DNA from: an uncultured Clostridia bacterium
Lineage (GTDB): Bacteria; Bacillota; Clostridia; TANB77; CAG-508
Reading direction: 5' to 3'
NCBI GenBank assembly: GCA_934122385.1
Contig: CAKOWP010000003.1
Coordinates: 1-48,582, forward strand
Length of the DNA stretch: 48,582 nt
This document shows positions 32,351 through 39,543 of the stretch, piece after piece. Numbering within the stretch: the stretch's first letter is position 1; the number at the start of each line of letters is the position of its first letter. The position numbers were made by a program, and so were the translations under genes. Below the pieces are notes generated by a model. The model searched no databases, was not told where the DNA came from, and saw nothing but the letters and a program-made list of their open reading frames with translations.

Positions 32351-33925
32351 ATGAAATCAAAATACTTTAAGTATGTATTTGTAGCTTTTGCTATAGCGAT
32401 AATGATTTTTGCGGTTGTAAAAATCAAAAATGATGAACAAAAAAAGGAAGAAACACCAAAGGAAGCAACACAAGATGAAAAACCAGAGGTAACAGAGCTA
32501 AAGTTGGGGGTAGCATTATTTGATAGTATAAATCCAATATTAAGCAAAAATAAAAATGTTCAAAATATATCAAAAATAATATTTGAACCATTAGTAACTC
32601 TTACTAGTGATTACAAAATAGAGATGTGTTTAGCTAAAGAATGTGTAAAACAAAATGAAACCACATATCTAATAAAATTAAGAAATGACAGAAAATGGGC
32701 AGATGGACAAAAATTTACAGCAGATGATGTTCAATTTACAATAGATAGATTAAAAGATTCTGATACAATTTATTCAGCAAATGTACAAAATGTAACAACT
32801 GTTGAAGTTGTAGATGCTGAAACATTAAGAATTACACTAAATCAAGAAGTTCCATTTTTTGAATATAACTTGACTTTTCCAATTTTATCTAGTAAGTATT
32901 ATAGTGACAAAGAATTTACAGCAGATATAGTTCCTGTTGGAACGGGAATGTATAAAGTTAGCGATGTTCAAGATTCTACATTGATATTAAATAAGAATGA
33001 ATATTACCCAGAAGCGGATGAATTGAAGTTAGATAAAATTACTATAACAACATATCCAAGTATAGGAGAATTATATAACTCGTTTAAAACGGGAAGTATT
33101 GATTTAATTAGTACCGAAAATAGTAACTTAAAAGAGTATATTGGAACAATAGGATATCAAGTCAAAGAAATGAAAGGTAGAGAGCATGACTTTATTGCAT
33201 TTAATACACAAAATGAAATTTTATCACAATTAAATGTTAGAAAGGCAATTTGCTATTCAATCGATAAATCAAATATTGTTTCAAGTGTATATGGAGATAA
33301 TTATTATACATCAAGTTTTCCATTAGATTATGGAAATTGGATATATCAAGAACAAGATTCAAGTGCTGGATATAATCTGGAACAAGCAAAACAAATTTTA
33401 GTAGATGATGGGTGGAGCTATAAGTACAAATATTGGCAAAAAACGGTGAATTATAGAACACAGAGAATTTTATTAAATTTTGTTGTAAAATCAAGTGATA
33501 CAAGCAGAGTATCAGCAGCTGAAAATATAAAAGCGCAATTGCAAAATCAAGGATTTAGAATAAACTTAATAAAAGCAAATGATGCTCAATATCAAAATTA
33601 TATAGCAAATAAAAATTATGATTTAATATTATGCAGTATGAATTTATCTGTAAGCCCAAACTTATCAACATTTTTTGGAAGTAATAATTTAGCAAATTAC
33701 ACAAATGAAGAAGTTACAAATATAATTAATGAGGTTAAAAATTTAAGCGATGAAGATAAACTAAAACAAGATTACAAAAGATTAAGTGAAATTTATAAGA
33801 ATGATATGCCATATTTAAGTTTATATAATAATAAATACACAGTTGCATATAGTACAGGATTAGCTGGAACTTTAGAGCCAAACTGGTTTAATCAATTTTA
33901 TAATATAAAAGATTGGCATAAATAA
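32351..33925 (+). CDS. Peptide/nickel-type ABC substrate-binding protein (family 5), orphan
   Basis: A 524-residue extracytoplasmic solute-binding protein of the DppA/OppA family. It has an N-terminal membrane anchor (YVFVAFAIAIMIFAVVKI) followed by a Glu/Lys-rich linker. The SBP_bac_5 domain shows NISKIIFEPLVTLTSDYKIEMCLA, YLIKLRNDRKWADGQKFTADDVQF and VRKAICYSIDKSNIVSSVYG (cited in part). There is no lipobox cysteine after the hydrophobic segment, so it is held by an uncleaved helix or released by signal peptidase. No permease or ATPase genes are adjacent. I chose the ATG at 32351, ten bases after AAAAGGA. Substrate unknown; short peptides are the default guess for the family. Confidence 0.88.
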   Translation: MKSKYFKYVFVAFAIAIMIFAVVKIKNDEQKKEETPKEATQDEKPEVTELKLGVALFDSINPILSKNKNVQNISKIIFEPLVTLTSDYKIEMCLAKECVKQNETTYLIKLRNDRKWADGQKFTADDVQFTIDRLKDSDTIYSANVQNVTTVEVVDAETLRITLNQEVPFFEYNLTFPILSSKYYSDKEFTADIVPVGTGMYKVSDVQDSTLILNKNEYYPEADELKLDKITITTYPSIGELYNSFKTGSIDLISTENSNLKEYIGTIGYQVKEMKGREHDFIAFNTQNEILSQLNVRKAICYSIDKSNIVSSVYGDNYYTSSFPLDYGNWIYQEQDSSAGYNLEQAKQILVDDGWSYKYKYWQKTVNYRTQRILLNFVVKSSDTSRVSAAENIKAQLQNQGFRINLIKANDAQYQNYIANKNYDLILCSMNLSVSPNLSTFFGSNNLANYTNEEVTNIINEVKNLSDEDKLKQDYKRLSEIYKNDMPYLSLYNNKYTVAYSTGLAGTLEPNWFNQFYNIKDWHK

Positions 33926-33944
33926 AAAAATTTTTAAAAATGTA

Positions 33945-33974
33945 TTGACAAAAACAAGTGTTTAGTGATATAAA
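33945..33974 (+). promoter_or_regulatory. Sigma-A-type promoter of recA
   Basis: TTGACA followed after 17-18 bp by ATATAAA. About 45 bases from the -10 to the recA start. Confidence 0.7.
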
Positions 33975-33983
33975 GTAGTTATC

Positions 33984-33995
33984 AAACAAAAGTTC
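33984..33995 (+). promoter_or_regulatory. LexA-box-like operator of recA
   Basis: AAACAAAAGTTC matches the Gram-positive LexA site GAAC-N4-GTTC with one mismatch in the left half. It lies 10 bp downstream of the -10, where bound repressor would block transcription. Confidence 0.5.
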
Positions 33996-34018
33996 AATAT
34001 TTTAAGGAGGAAATAACA

Positions 34019-35080
34019 ATGGCAGAAAATACAGAAAAGAAAAAGGCTCTAGAAGCAGCAATGAGTCAAATAGAAAAACAATTTGGAAAAGGTTCAGTAA
34101 TGAAACTTGGAGAATTTAAAGCAATGGAAATAGAAGCAATTCCAACAGGAGCATTAAGCCTAGATATGGCTTTAGGTATAGGAGGAGTTCCTAGAGGAAG
34201 AATTATAGAAGTATTTGGACCTGAATCATCAGGTAAAACAACATTAGCATTACATGTTGTAGCAGAAGCACAAAAAATGGGAGGAGAAGCAGCATTTATA
34301 GATGCAGAACATGCTTTAGATCCAGTATATGCAAAAAAATTAGGTGTAGATATAGATAACTTAATAGTATCTCAACCAGATACAGGAGAACAAGCTCTTG
34401 AAATAACAGAAAGCCTAATAAGAAGTGGAGCATTAGATGTAATAGTAGTCGACTCTGTTGCAGCATTAGTTCCAAAGGCAGAAATTGACGGAGACATGGG
34501 AGACTCTCATATGGGACTTCAAGCAAGATTAATGTCACAAGCATTAAGAAAATTAGCAGGAGCAATAAACAAAACAAAAACAGTATTAATATTTATTAAC
34601 CAATTAAGAGAAAAAATAGGGGTAATGTTTGGAAACCCAGAAACGACAACAGGTGGTAGAGCATTAAAATTCTATGCATCAGTAAGACTTGATATAAGAA
34701 AAATAGAAAACATTAAACAAGATGGAGAAGTTAAAGGAAACAGAGTTAGAGTAAAAGTTATAAAAAATAAAGTCGCTCCACCATTTAGAGAGGCTGAATT
34801 CGATATTGTCTATGGAGAAGGAATTTCTAAAGCAGGAAATATCTTAGACATGGCTGTAAATATGGACATTATAGAAAAAAGTGGTTCATGGTTTAGCTAT
34901 GATGGAAATAGAATTGGTCAAGGTAGAGAAAATGTTAAGAAATACTTAAAAGAAAATCCAGAAATTTTAGCAGATGTTGAGCAAAAAGTTAGAGCAAACT
35001 TTGCTAAAGCATTTCAAGATAGTCTAGGTGAAGAATTACCAGAAGTTGATGAAGATGGCGAGTTTGAAGACGATGAGTAG
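34019..35080 (+). CDS. recA: Recombinase RecA
   Basis: A 353-residue DNA recombinase and SOS co-protease. Walker A is GPESSGKTT (67-75). Further signatures are the N-terminal SQIEKQFGKGSVMKLGE, the core LIVSQPDTGEQALEI, VIVVDSVAALVPKAEIDGD (Walker B), MGLQARLMSQALRKL and the L2-region sequence MFGNPETTTGGRALKFYAS. The acidic C-terminal tail (EELPEVDEDGEFEDDE) is typical. An AAGGAGGAAA site precedes the ATG. recX follows one gene later, so the regulatory partner is kept near. Confidence 0.99.
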   Translation: MAENTEKKKALEAAMSQIEKQFGKGSVMKLGEFKAMEIEAIPTGALSLDMALGIGGVPRGRIIEVFGPESSGKTTLALHVVAEAQKMGGEAAFIDAEHALDPVYAKKLGVDIDNLIVSQPDTGEQALEITESLIRSGALDVIVVDSVAALVPKAEIDGDMGDSHMGLQARLMSQALRKLAGAINKTKTVLIFINQLREKIGVMFGNPETTTGGRALKFYASVRLDIRKIENIKQDGEVKGNRVRVKVIKNKVAPPFREAEFDIVYGEGISKAGNILDMAVNMDIIEKSGSWFSYDGNRIGQGRENVKKYLKENPEILADVEQKVRANFAKAFQDSLGEELPEVDEDGEFEDDE

Positions 35081-35151
35081 AAAAATGTCGAAAAATAGGA
35101 AATTCAACCTACTTGAAAAAATTTATTTATAGAATAATAAAAAATCACTTG

Positions 35152-35203
35152 AAAAGCATAGAAAATTATGATAAAATACATACATAATTTATCTATGCTT
35201 TTA
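35152..35203 (+). terminator. Possible recA terminator
   Basis: AAAAGCATAG and CTATGCTTTT form a 10-bp stem around a long AT-rich loop, about 70 bases after recA. The stem overlaps a promoter-like TTGAAA - 17 bp - TAAAAT for the next gene, so the assignment is uncertain. Confidence 0.4.
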
Positions 35204-35343
35204 TGTATGGATAAATCGTTTTTTCTAAATAATATTTTTTCATAGACATTTTGTATCATTATAAAGTTTATTCAATAAATTTTAGAAAGGATTTAGAAAA
35301 TTATAAATATTCTTAAATTATTCTGGGAAAGGAGGAAAACAAT

Positions 35344-35862
35344 ATGGATAACAAAGAACTTTTAGAAATATTGGACCAAAGATTCAATAAAATTGATGAA
35401 AAATTTGACAAGATAGATGAAAAATTTGACAAGATAGATGAAAAATTTGACAAGATAGATGAAAGACTTGACAAAATGGATGAAAGACTTGATAAAATGG
35501 ATGAAAGATTTGACAAGATGGATGAAAGACTTGATAAGATGGATGGACAATTTGGTGAAATTGATCAAAAATTCAAAGAATTCAATGACAAAATGGATAA
35601 AGGATTTAAAGAAGTAAATGACAGAATGGATAAAGGATTCAGAGAAATCAATGACAAAGTTGATAAAGGATTTGAAGATATCAATAATAGATTAGATGTA
35701 TTAACAAATTCTAATTTAGCACAAATTCTTAATGCCCAAACCCGAAACACAAAAGAAATAACTGATAAACTAGACAGATACATAGTTAAAAATGAAAGAG
35801 ACCATAAAAAATTTGAATATGAAATTGCTGATACAAAAATGAAATTAAAATTTGCAAGATAG
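35344..35862 (+). CDS. Heptad-repeat coiled-coil protein between recA and recX
   Basis: A 172-residue highly charged protein built of seven-residue repeats (FDKIDEK, LDKMDER) over about residues 10-80. Longer repeats of about 11 residues follow (MDKGFKEVNDR, MDKGFREINDK). Phe, Leu, Ile and Met occupy heptad core positions, predicting a long parallel coiled coil. No signal peptide or membrane helix. The C-terminal part (TNSNLAQILNAQTRNTKEIT and a Lys-rich tail) is not repetitive. At DNA level the repeats form a 21-bp tandem array (about 35391-35555). A GGAAAGGAGG site precedes the ATG. I do not know its function. Confidence 0.75.
   Translation: MDNKELLEILDQRFNKIDEKFDKIDEKFDKIDEKFDKIDERLDKMDERLDKMDERFDKMDERLDKMDGQFGEIDQKFKEFNDKMDKGFKEVNDRMDKGFREINDKVDKGFEDINNRLDVLTNSNLAQILNAQTRNTKEITDKLDRYIVKNERDHKKFEYEIADTKMKLKFAR
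35391..35555 (+). repeat. 21-bp tandem repeat array inside the coiled-coil gene
   Basis: About seven to eight units of the type GATGAAAAATTTGACAAGAT plus one base. The first three are almost identical and later units diverge by a few bases. The in-frame period can expand or contract without frameshift. Confidence 0.85.
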
Positions 35863-35913
35863 AATATTATATTAAAAGCATAGATAGATTATATAGAAGA
35901 TAGGAAGTAGCAA

Positions 35914-36360
35914 ATGTATACAATAGAAGAATTTGATAAAGGGAAAACAAAAATATTAAAATTCATACTTTACAAAAAAAGAAGTGAAAATGAAGTAAGA
36001 CGAAAATTTGAAAAAGAACTAGATGAAAATATGTTAGAAGACATAATCGAATATTTAAAAGAAGCAAAATATATAGACGATGGCGAATATATAAGAAGAA
36101 CAGTAAACAATTTTATGATATTAAAGAATTTATCAATAAAAGAATTAAAATATAAACTTCTGGCAAAAGGCCTAAATAAAAATGATATTGAAGATTATAT
36201 TTATGAAAATAAAGAAGAATTAGAAGAATATGAGATAAAATCAATATCAAATATAATATATAAAAAATCGCTATCTATGGAACAAGATGAAATAAAACAA
36301 TATTTATTAAAAAAAGGTTATAAATCAGAAAATATAAGTAAAGCAATTGAAGAACAATAA
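35914..36360 (+). CDS. recX: Regulatory protein RecX
   Basis: A 148-residue all-helical protein that binds RecA filaments and modulates their activity. It has three tandem three-helix repeats as expected: ILKFILYKKRSENEVRRKFE, then YIDDGEYIRRTVNNFMILKNLSIKELKYKL (named by its ends), then LSMEQDEIKQYLLKKGYKSE. The ILYKKRSENEVRRKL-type motif is diagnostic. It is on the shorter side of the family (often 150-210 residues). An AGGAAG site precedes the ATG. It is separated from recA by the coiled-coil gene. Its stop lies 61 bases before the scpA start. Confidence 0.92.
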   Translation: MYTIEEFDKGKTKILKFILYKKRSENEVRRKFEKELDENMLEDIIEYLKEAKYIDDGEYIRRTVNNFMILKNLSIKELKYKLLAKGLNKNDIEDYIYENKEELEEYEIKSISNIIYKKSLSMEQDEIKQYLLKKGYKSENISKAIEEQ

Positions 36361-36421
36361 AATATATCTAAATAAAATAGTTCAAAAAAAACATTATATA
36401 AGTAAAAATAAGGAGAAAACA

Positions 36422-37168
36422 ATGTCAATATTAACACTAGAAACAAAAAAATATTCAATAAAAATAGATAATTTTGAAGGACCATTAGACTTATTATGCT
36501 ATCTAATAGACAAAAATAAAATGAACATTTATGATGTAAATTTAACAGAAATAACAAATCAATATATAGAATATTTAAATGCAATGGAAGAAATGAATTT
36601 AGAAATTGCAAGTGAATTTATAGTTATGGCATCAACATTGTTATATTTAAAATCTAAAAACTTGTTACCAAAACAAGAAGAGGAAGAAGAGGAAATAACA
36701 GAAGAAGAACTTATTAGAAGAATAATTGAGTACAAAAAATTCAAAGAAATAAGCAAAGTTCTTAAGGAAAATTATATTATATTTGCAAATAGATTTTATA
36801 AAGGACAAGAAGAAATAAAATTGCCAAAGCAAAAGTTGGAAAAAGATTATGGTCCCGAAAAAATACCAGATGTATATAAACAATTGGTAGAACGAAATAG
36901 TGTTAAAATAAATCAAAATGCTAAAAATATTGAAAAAATTGCATTAGTCGATAAATATACTGTTGCTGATAAAGTAAAAGAAATGTATAAAGTTTTAGCT
37001 AAACAAAAGAGATTTGTGTTTAATAAGTTATTTCCAATAAAAAAACGTGAAAAACAAGAAGTTGTAACAGCTTTTAGTGGTTTGCTTGAGTTATCTAGAA
37101 GAAACAAAGTAGAAACAAGTCAGGAAGAAATTTTTGGAGATATAACGGTTGAAGAAAAGAAAAAATGA
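36422..37168 (+). CDS. scpA: Segregation and condensation protein A
   Basis: A 248-residue kleisin that bridges the heads of the SMC dimer in the condensin complex. Signatures: YSIKIDNFEGPLDLLCYLID at the N-terminus, IYDVNLTEITNQYIEYL, the segment LEIASEFIVMASTLLYLKSK (SMC-neck-binding helix) and a C-terminal winged helix (VVTAFSGLLELSRRNKVET). The acidic EEEEEEITEEEL linker follows LLPKQ as usual. The ATG at 36422 is preceded by AAGGAG; an upstream in-frame ATG inside recX is rejected. Usually scpB follows directly; here a Nudix gene occupies that place and no scpB is seen. Confidence 0.95.
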   Translation: MSILTLETKKYSIKIDNFEGPLDLLCYLIDKNKMNIYDVNLTEITNQYIEYLNAMEEMNLEIASEFIVMASTLLYLKSKNLLPKQEEEEEEITEEELIRRIIEYKKFKEISKVLKENYIIFANRFYKGQEEIKLPKQKLEKDYGPEKIPDVYKQLVERNSVKINQNAKNIEKIALVDKYTVADKVKEMYKVLAKQKRFVFNKLFPIKKREKQEVVTAFSGLLELSRRNKVETSQEEIFGDITVEEKKK

Positions 37169-37213
37169 GAATAAGATTATTGTGGGAAGATATAGTTGGA
37201 TTTGGAGAAAAAA

Positions 37214-37765
37214 ATGAAGAAAATTACATTTAATTATAAAGAAAATATTGAATATCAAAAAGTAAAAGATAAGGTTAGAGCCGTTATTTTAAATAAAGAT
37301 GGAAGAGCGCTTTTAGTAAAATATGCTGGTTTATATATGTTGCCTGGTGGAAAAATAGATGAAAATGAGACAGAAAAGGAAGCATTAAGAAGAGAAATAT
37401 TAGAAGAATCAGGAATAGATATATTTTTGGATACTGATATAGAAGATGCAGAACCATTTTTGGAAATCAAAACATATAATCAAAAATATTATGATAGAAA
37501 AGCTGATAAGAAAATAAATAGAGTAAGGAAAACATCTTTTTACGCATTGGAAACGAATCAAGAAATAAAAATTGAAAATCAAAAATTGTCAGAGAGTGAA
37601 AGAAAGAATAAACATTCTATTGAATTTGAGAATTTATCTGTAATAGAATATAGGGTTCAAAATAATCAAACAGATAATTTTAGAAAAGAAATATTTGATA
37701 GAGAAATTTTAACAGCATTAAAAGAATATTGTAATTACAAAGAGTCCAAAGAAAAACAAAGGTAA
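37214..37765 (+). CDS. Nudix hydrolase
   Basis: A 183-residue protein with a perfect Nudix box from G46 to I68 (Gx5Ex7REILEESGI; glutamates E61, E64 and E65 bind the metal). Nudix enzymes cleave nucleoside diphosphates linked to another group, such as oxidised nucleotides or ADP-ribose compounds. The core strand VRAVILNKDGRALLVKYAG precedes the box. The C-terminal region (about 95-183) is long, charged and not recognised. A TTTGGAG site sits six bases before the ATG at 37214. It lies between scpA and the DUF2953 gene, and its substrate cannot be predicted. Confidence 0.88.
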   Translation: MKKITFNYKENIEYQKVKDKVRAVILNKDGRALLVKYAGLYMLPGGKIDENETEKEALRREILEESGIDIFLDTDIEDAEPFLEIKTYNQKYYDRKADKKINRVRKTSFYALETNQEIKIENQKLSESERKNKHSIEFENLSVIEYRVQNNQTDNFRKEIFDREILTALKEYCNYKESKEKQR

Positions 37766-37840
37766 TAAATTTGAATATAAAAGTTTAAATAAATTAAAAA
37801 AGGAAAAACTAATAATATTACTTAAAAAGAGGGTGATATA

Positions 37841-38473
37841 TTGGTTTTTCTTTTTATAATTTTAATGATAATAATTATGTTTATAACAATAAAAATAAAA
37901 TTTGAAATACAAAATCTAAAAATATCAACAAATGAAAAACCACATTTAAATAAAAAATATCAAATAAAAATAGTAATATATACATTAGGATTTATACCAA
38001 TTTTAAAAATAAAATTAAATAACAAAAAAATAAAGAAAATAATAAATAATCAAAGAATTAAAGAAAAAATAAAACAACAAGAAACTAAAATAATAGAAAA
38101 CAAAGCAAATATTGATAAGGAATTAATAACATCACTAAAAAATATAAAAACAGAAATAAAAGAAATAAATTTAAAAATAAGAATAGGAACAGAAAACGCA
38201 TCATTAACAGCATTTACAATACCCGTTATAAGTACCTTTATAGCAATGTTTTTAAGCAAACAAATAAAAAAATACAATGACAAACAAGTATTTTTAGTAG
38301 AGCCTGTATATCTTGATAAAAATTTATTAAATATAGAAATTTCAAGTATATTTCAAATAAAAATGATACATATTATAAATACAATATGTATCGTAAATAA
38401 GAAAAGGAAAGGTGATAAAAATGAGCGAACATCCAATAGAAGGTCTTATGACTACGGCTATGAACAGTATTAA
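37841..38473 (+). CDS. DUF2953 family membrane-anchored protein
   Basis: A 210-residue protein starting at TTG with a GAGGGTGAT site. One N-terminal membrane helix (VFLFIILMIIIMFITIKI) is followed by a Lys/Ile-rich region. The conserved part contains LKIRIGTENASLTAFTIPVI and VEPVYLDKNLLNIEISSIFQIKM, which match DUF2953. These proteins typically precede ytfJ (gerW) in Clostridia and are presumed to be sporulation related. The stop lies inside the next gene: a 53-base overlap with ytfJ, unusually long. The last 15 residues (TSNRRSYDYGYEQY end) come from this overlap and are probably not conserved. Confidence 0.8.
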   Translation: MVFLFIILMIIIMFITIKIKFEIQNLKISTNEKPHLNKKYQIKIVIYTLGFIPILKIKLNNKKIKKIINNQRIKEKIKQQETKIIENKANIDKELITSLKNIKTEIKEINLKIRIGTENASLTAFTIPVISTFIAMFLSKQIKKYNDKQVFLVEPVYLDKNLLNIEISSIFQIKMIHIINTICIVNKKRKGDKNERTSNRRSYDYGYEQY

Positions 38474-38972
38474 AGATATGATAGATGTAAATACAATAAT
38501 TGGCGAACCTATAGAAACATCAAATAATATAGCAATAATACCAATATCAAAAGTATCTTTTGGATTTGCTGCAGGTGGTAGTGAATTTAAAGGTGAGACA
38601 ATTGATGAATATAAAAAAGTAGAGAAGGAAGAGCAAATACAATATAGATTACCATTTGGAGGTGGTTCTGGTGCAGGAGTTACAATTAACCCAGTTGCAT
38701 TTTTGGTAATTCAAGAAAATAATATAAAACTTATGCCAGTATGCCATTCTTCTAGTCTAGATAGGCTTTTAGATTATGTTCCAGATTTAATGGAAAAGAC
38801 AAACAATATGATGAATAGAATTGTTAGTAATAAAAAAGAAGAAACAGAAAAAATTCTTAAGGAAATGAAAAAAAGAAATACTAACAATATTAATAATGTT
38901 AAAGAAGAAGTAGAAGAAATAAAAAGTGAAGTTAATAATATTAATTCAGAAAATAATAATCAGGATGACTAA
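38421..38972 (+). CDS. ytfJ: Sporulation protein YtfJ (GerW family)
   Basis: A 183-residue protein of the GerW/YtfJ family. In Bacillus it is a spore protein required for germination with certain nutrients. Family motifs are clear: HPIEGLMTTAMNSIKDMIDV at the N-terminus, IIPISKVSFGFAAGGSEF, LPFGGGSGAGVTINPVAFLV and a C-terminal helix (SLDRLLDYVPDLME). The C-terminal tail of about 45 residues is Asn/Glu-rich and variable. The ATG at 38421 follows AGGAAAGGTG. It overlaps the DUF2953 gene by 53 bases, implying tight coupling. A REP-like hairpin with T-run follows. Confidence 0.93.
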   Translation: MSEHPIEGLMTTAMNSIKDMIDVNTIIGEPIETSNNIAIIPISKVSFGFAAGGSEFKGETIDEYKKVEKEEQIQYRLPFGGGSGAGVTINPVAFLVIQENNIKLMPVCHSSSLDRLLDYVPDLMEKTNNMMNRIVSNKKEETEKILKEMKKRNTNNINNVKEEVEEIKSEVNNINSENNNQDD

Positions 38973-38987
38973 TAAAATATGTAAAAA

Positions 38988-39048
38988 ATGTCTCTTTTGG
39001 AACCGATGTCTCAAACAGAACCGTCCCGAAAGAGACATTCTTTTTTTT
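38988..39048. repeat. REP-like hairpin R3 acting as ytfJ terminator
   Basis: ATGTCTCTTT / AAAGAGACAT stem containing CGATGTCTCAAACAGAACCG, the reverse complement of the core in R1 and R2. It ends in TTCTTTTTTTT, so this copy has terminator features. Confidence 0.8.
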
Positions 39049-39076
39049 GTCGAAAACTTCTATAAAATCGACAAAA
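39046..39076. promoter_or_regulatory. Pair of Spo0A-box-like sites before spoIIAA
   Basis: TTTGTCGAAAA (39046-39056) and, on the other strand, TTTTGTCGATTTT (39064-39076) both match the Spo0A box (consensus near TTGTCGAA) at its central TGTCGA. They lie about 20 bp apart and upstream of a sigma-A-type promoter. Confidence 0.65.
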
Positions 39077-39093
39077 CTTCTATTTTTTTGCTA

Positions 39094-39122
39094 TTGGAAA
39101 AAACTGGAAAAAGTTTTATAAT
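39094..39122 (+). promoter_or_regulatory. Sigma-A-type promoter of the spoIIA operon
   Basis: TTGGAA, a 17-bp spacer and TATAAT, 18-48 bp downstream of the Spo0A-box-like pair and about 43 bases before the spoIIAA start. Confidence 0.6.
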
Positions 39123-39165
39123 ACATACATAAAAACAAAAGAAAACTAAAAAGGAGAGGACAAGT

Positions 39166-39477
39166 ATGGAATCAAAATTTTATGAAGACAAAAAAATGTT
39201 AGTTTTTAAAATTACAGACGAAATTGATGACTGTAGTGTACAAAAGATAAGGAGGAGAGCTGATTATGAAATTGAAAGATATATGCCTAGAAAAGTTGTA
39301 TTTGATTTTGATAGTGTTACTTTCATGGATAGTGCAGGAATAGGGTTAATAATAGGAAGATACAAATTTGCAAATATGCTTGGAGGAAAATTAGAAGTCG
39401 CAAATTTAACTCAAAGTGTTAGAAAAATATTTGAAATGAGTGGAATTCTAAAATTAATTCCAGTAACTGAATTATAA
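39166..39477 (+). CDS. spoIIAA: Anti-sigma F factor antagonist SpoIIAA
   Basis: A 103-residue STAS-domain protein. The phosphorylation site is S56 in FMDSAGIGLIIGRYK, the region recognised by SpoIIAB. Unphosphorylated SpoIIAA binds SpoIIAB and frees sigma F in the forespore. Length is slightly below the Bacillus protein (117). An AAGGAGAGG site precedes the ATG. It heads the spoIIAA-spoIIAB-sigF operon behind Spo0A-box-like sites. Confidence 0.95.
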   Translation: MESKFYEDKKMLVFKITDEIDDCSVQKIRRRADYEIERYMPRKVVFDFDSVTFMDSAGIGLIIGRYKFANMLGGKLEVANLTQSVRKIFEMSGILKLIPVTEL

Positions 39478-39481
39478 TTTT

Positions 39482-39511
39482 TATATATTATAAAAGTTAT
39501 GTAACTTTTAT
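39482..39511. repeat. Hairpin between spoIIAA and spoIIAB
   Basis: ATAAAAGTTA / TAACTTTTAT, a perfect stem preceded by TATATATTA; closely related to the hairpin at 31881-31918. It lies inside the operon and has no T-run. Confidence 0.65.
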
Positions 39512-39543
39512 GACATAAATACATTGAAAGGAAAATATAGATT

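Noticed and set aside
35391..35555. Regular short repeats that might suggest a CRISPR array
   Set aside because: The 21-bp units are contiguous, in frame and encode heptads of a coiled coil; there are no spacers.
36347..36421. A longer ScpA starting at an ATG inside recX
   Set aside because: The added 25 residues are not ScpA-like, and AAGGAG lies just before the ATG at 36422.
38926..39132. An open frame of 68 codons on the plus strand overlapping the end of ytfJ
   Set aside because: It runs through the ytfJ end in another frame, then through the REP-like hairpin R3 and the Spo0A-box region. It has no ribosome binding site and an unlikely composition.
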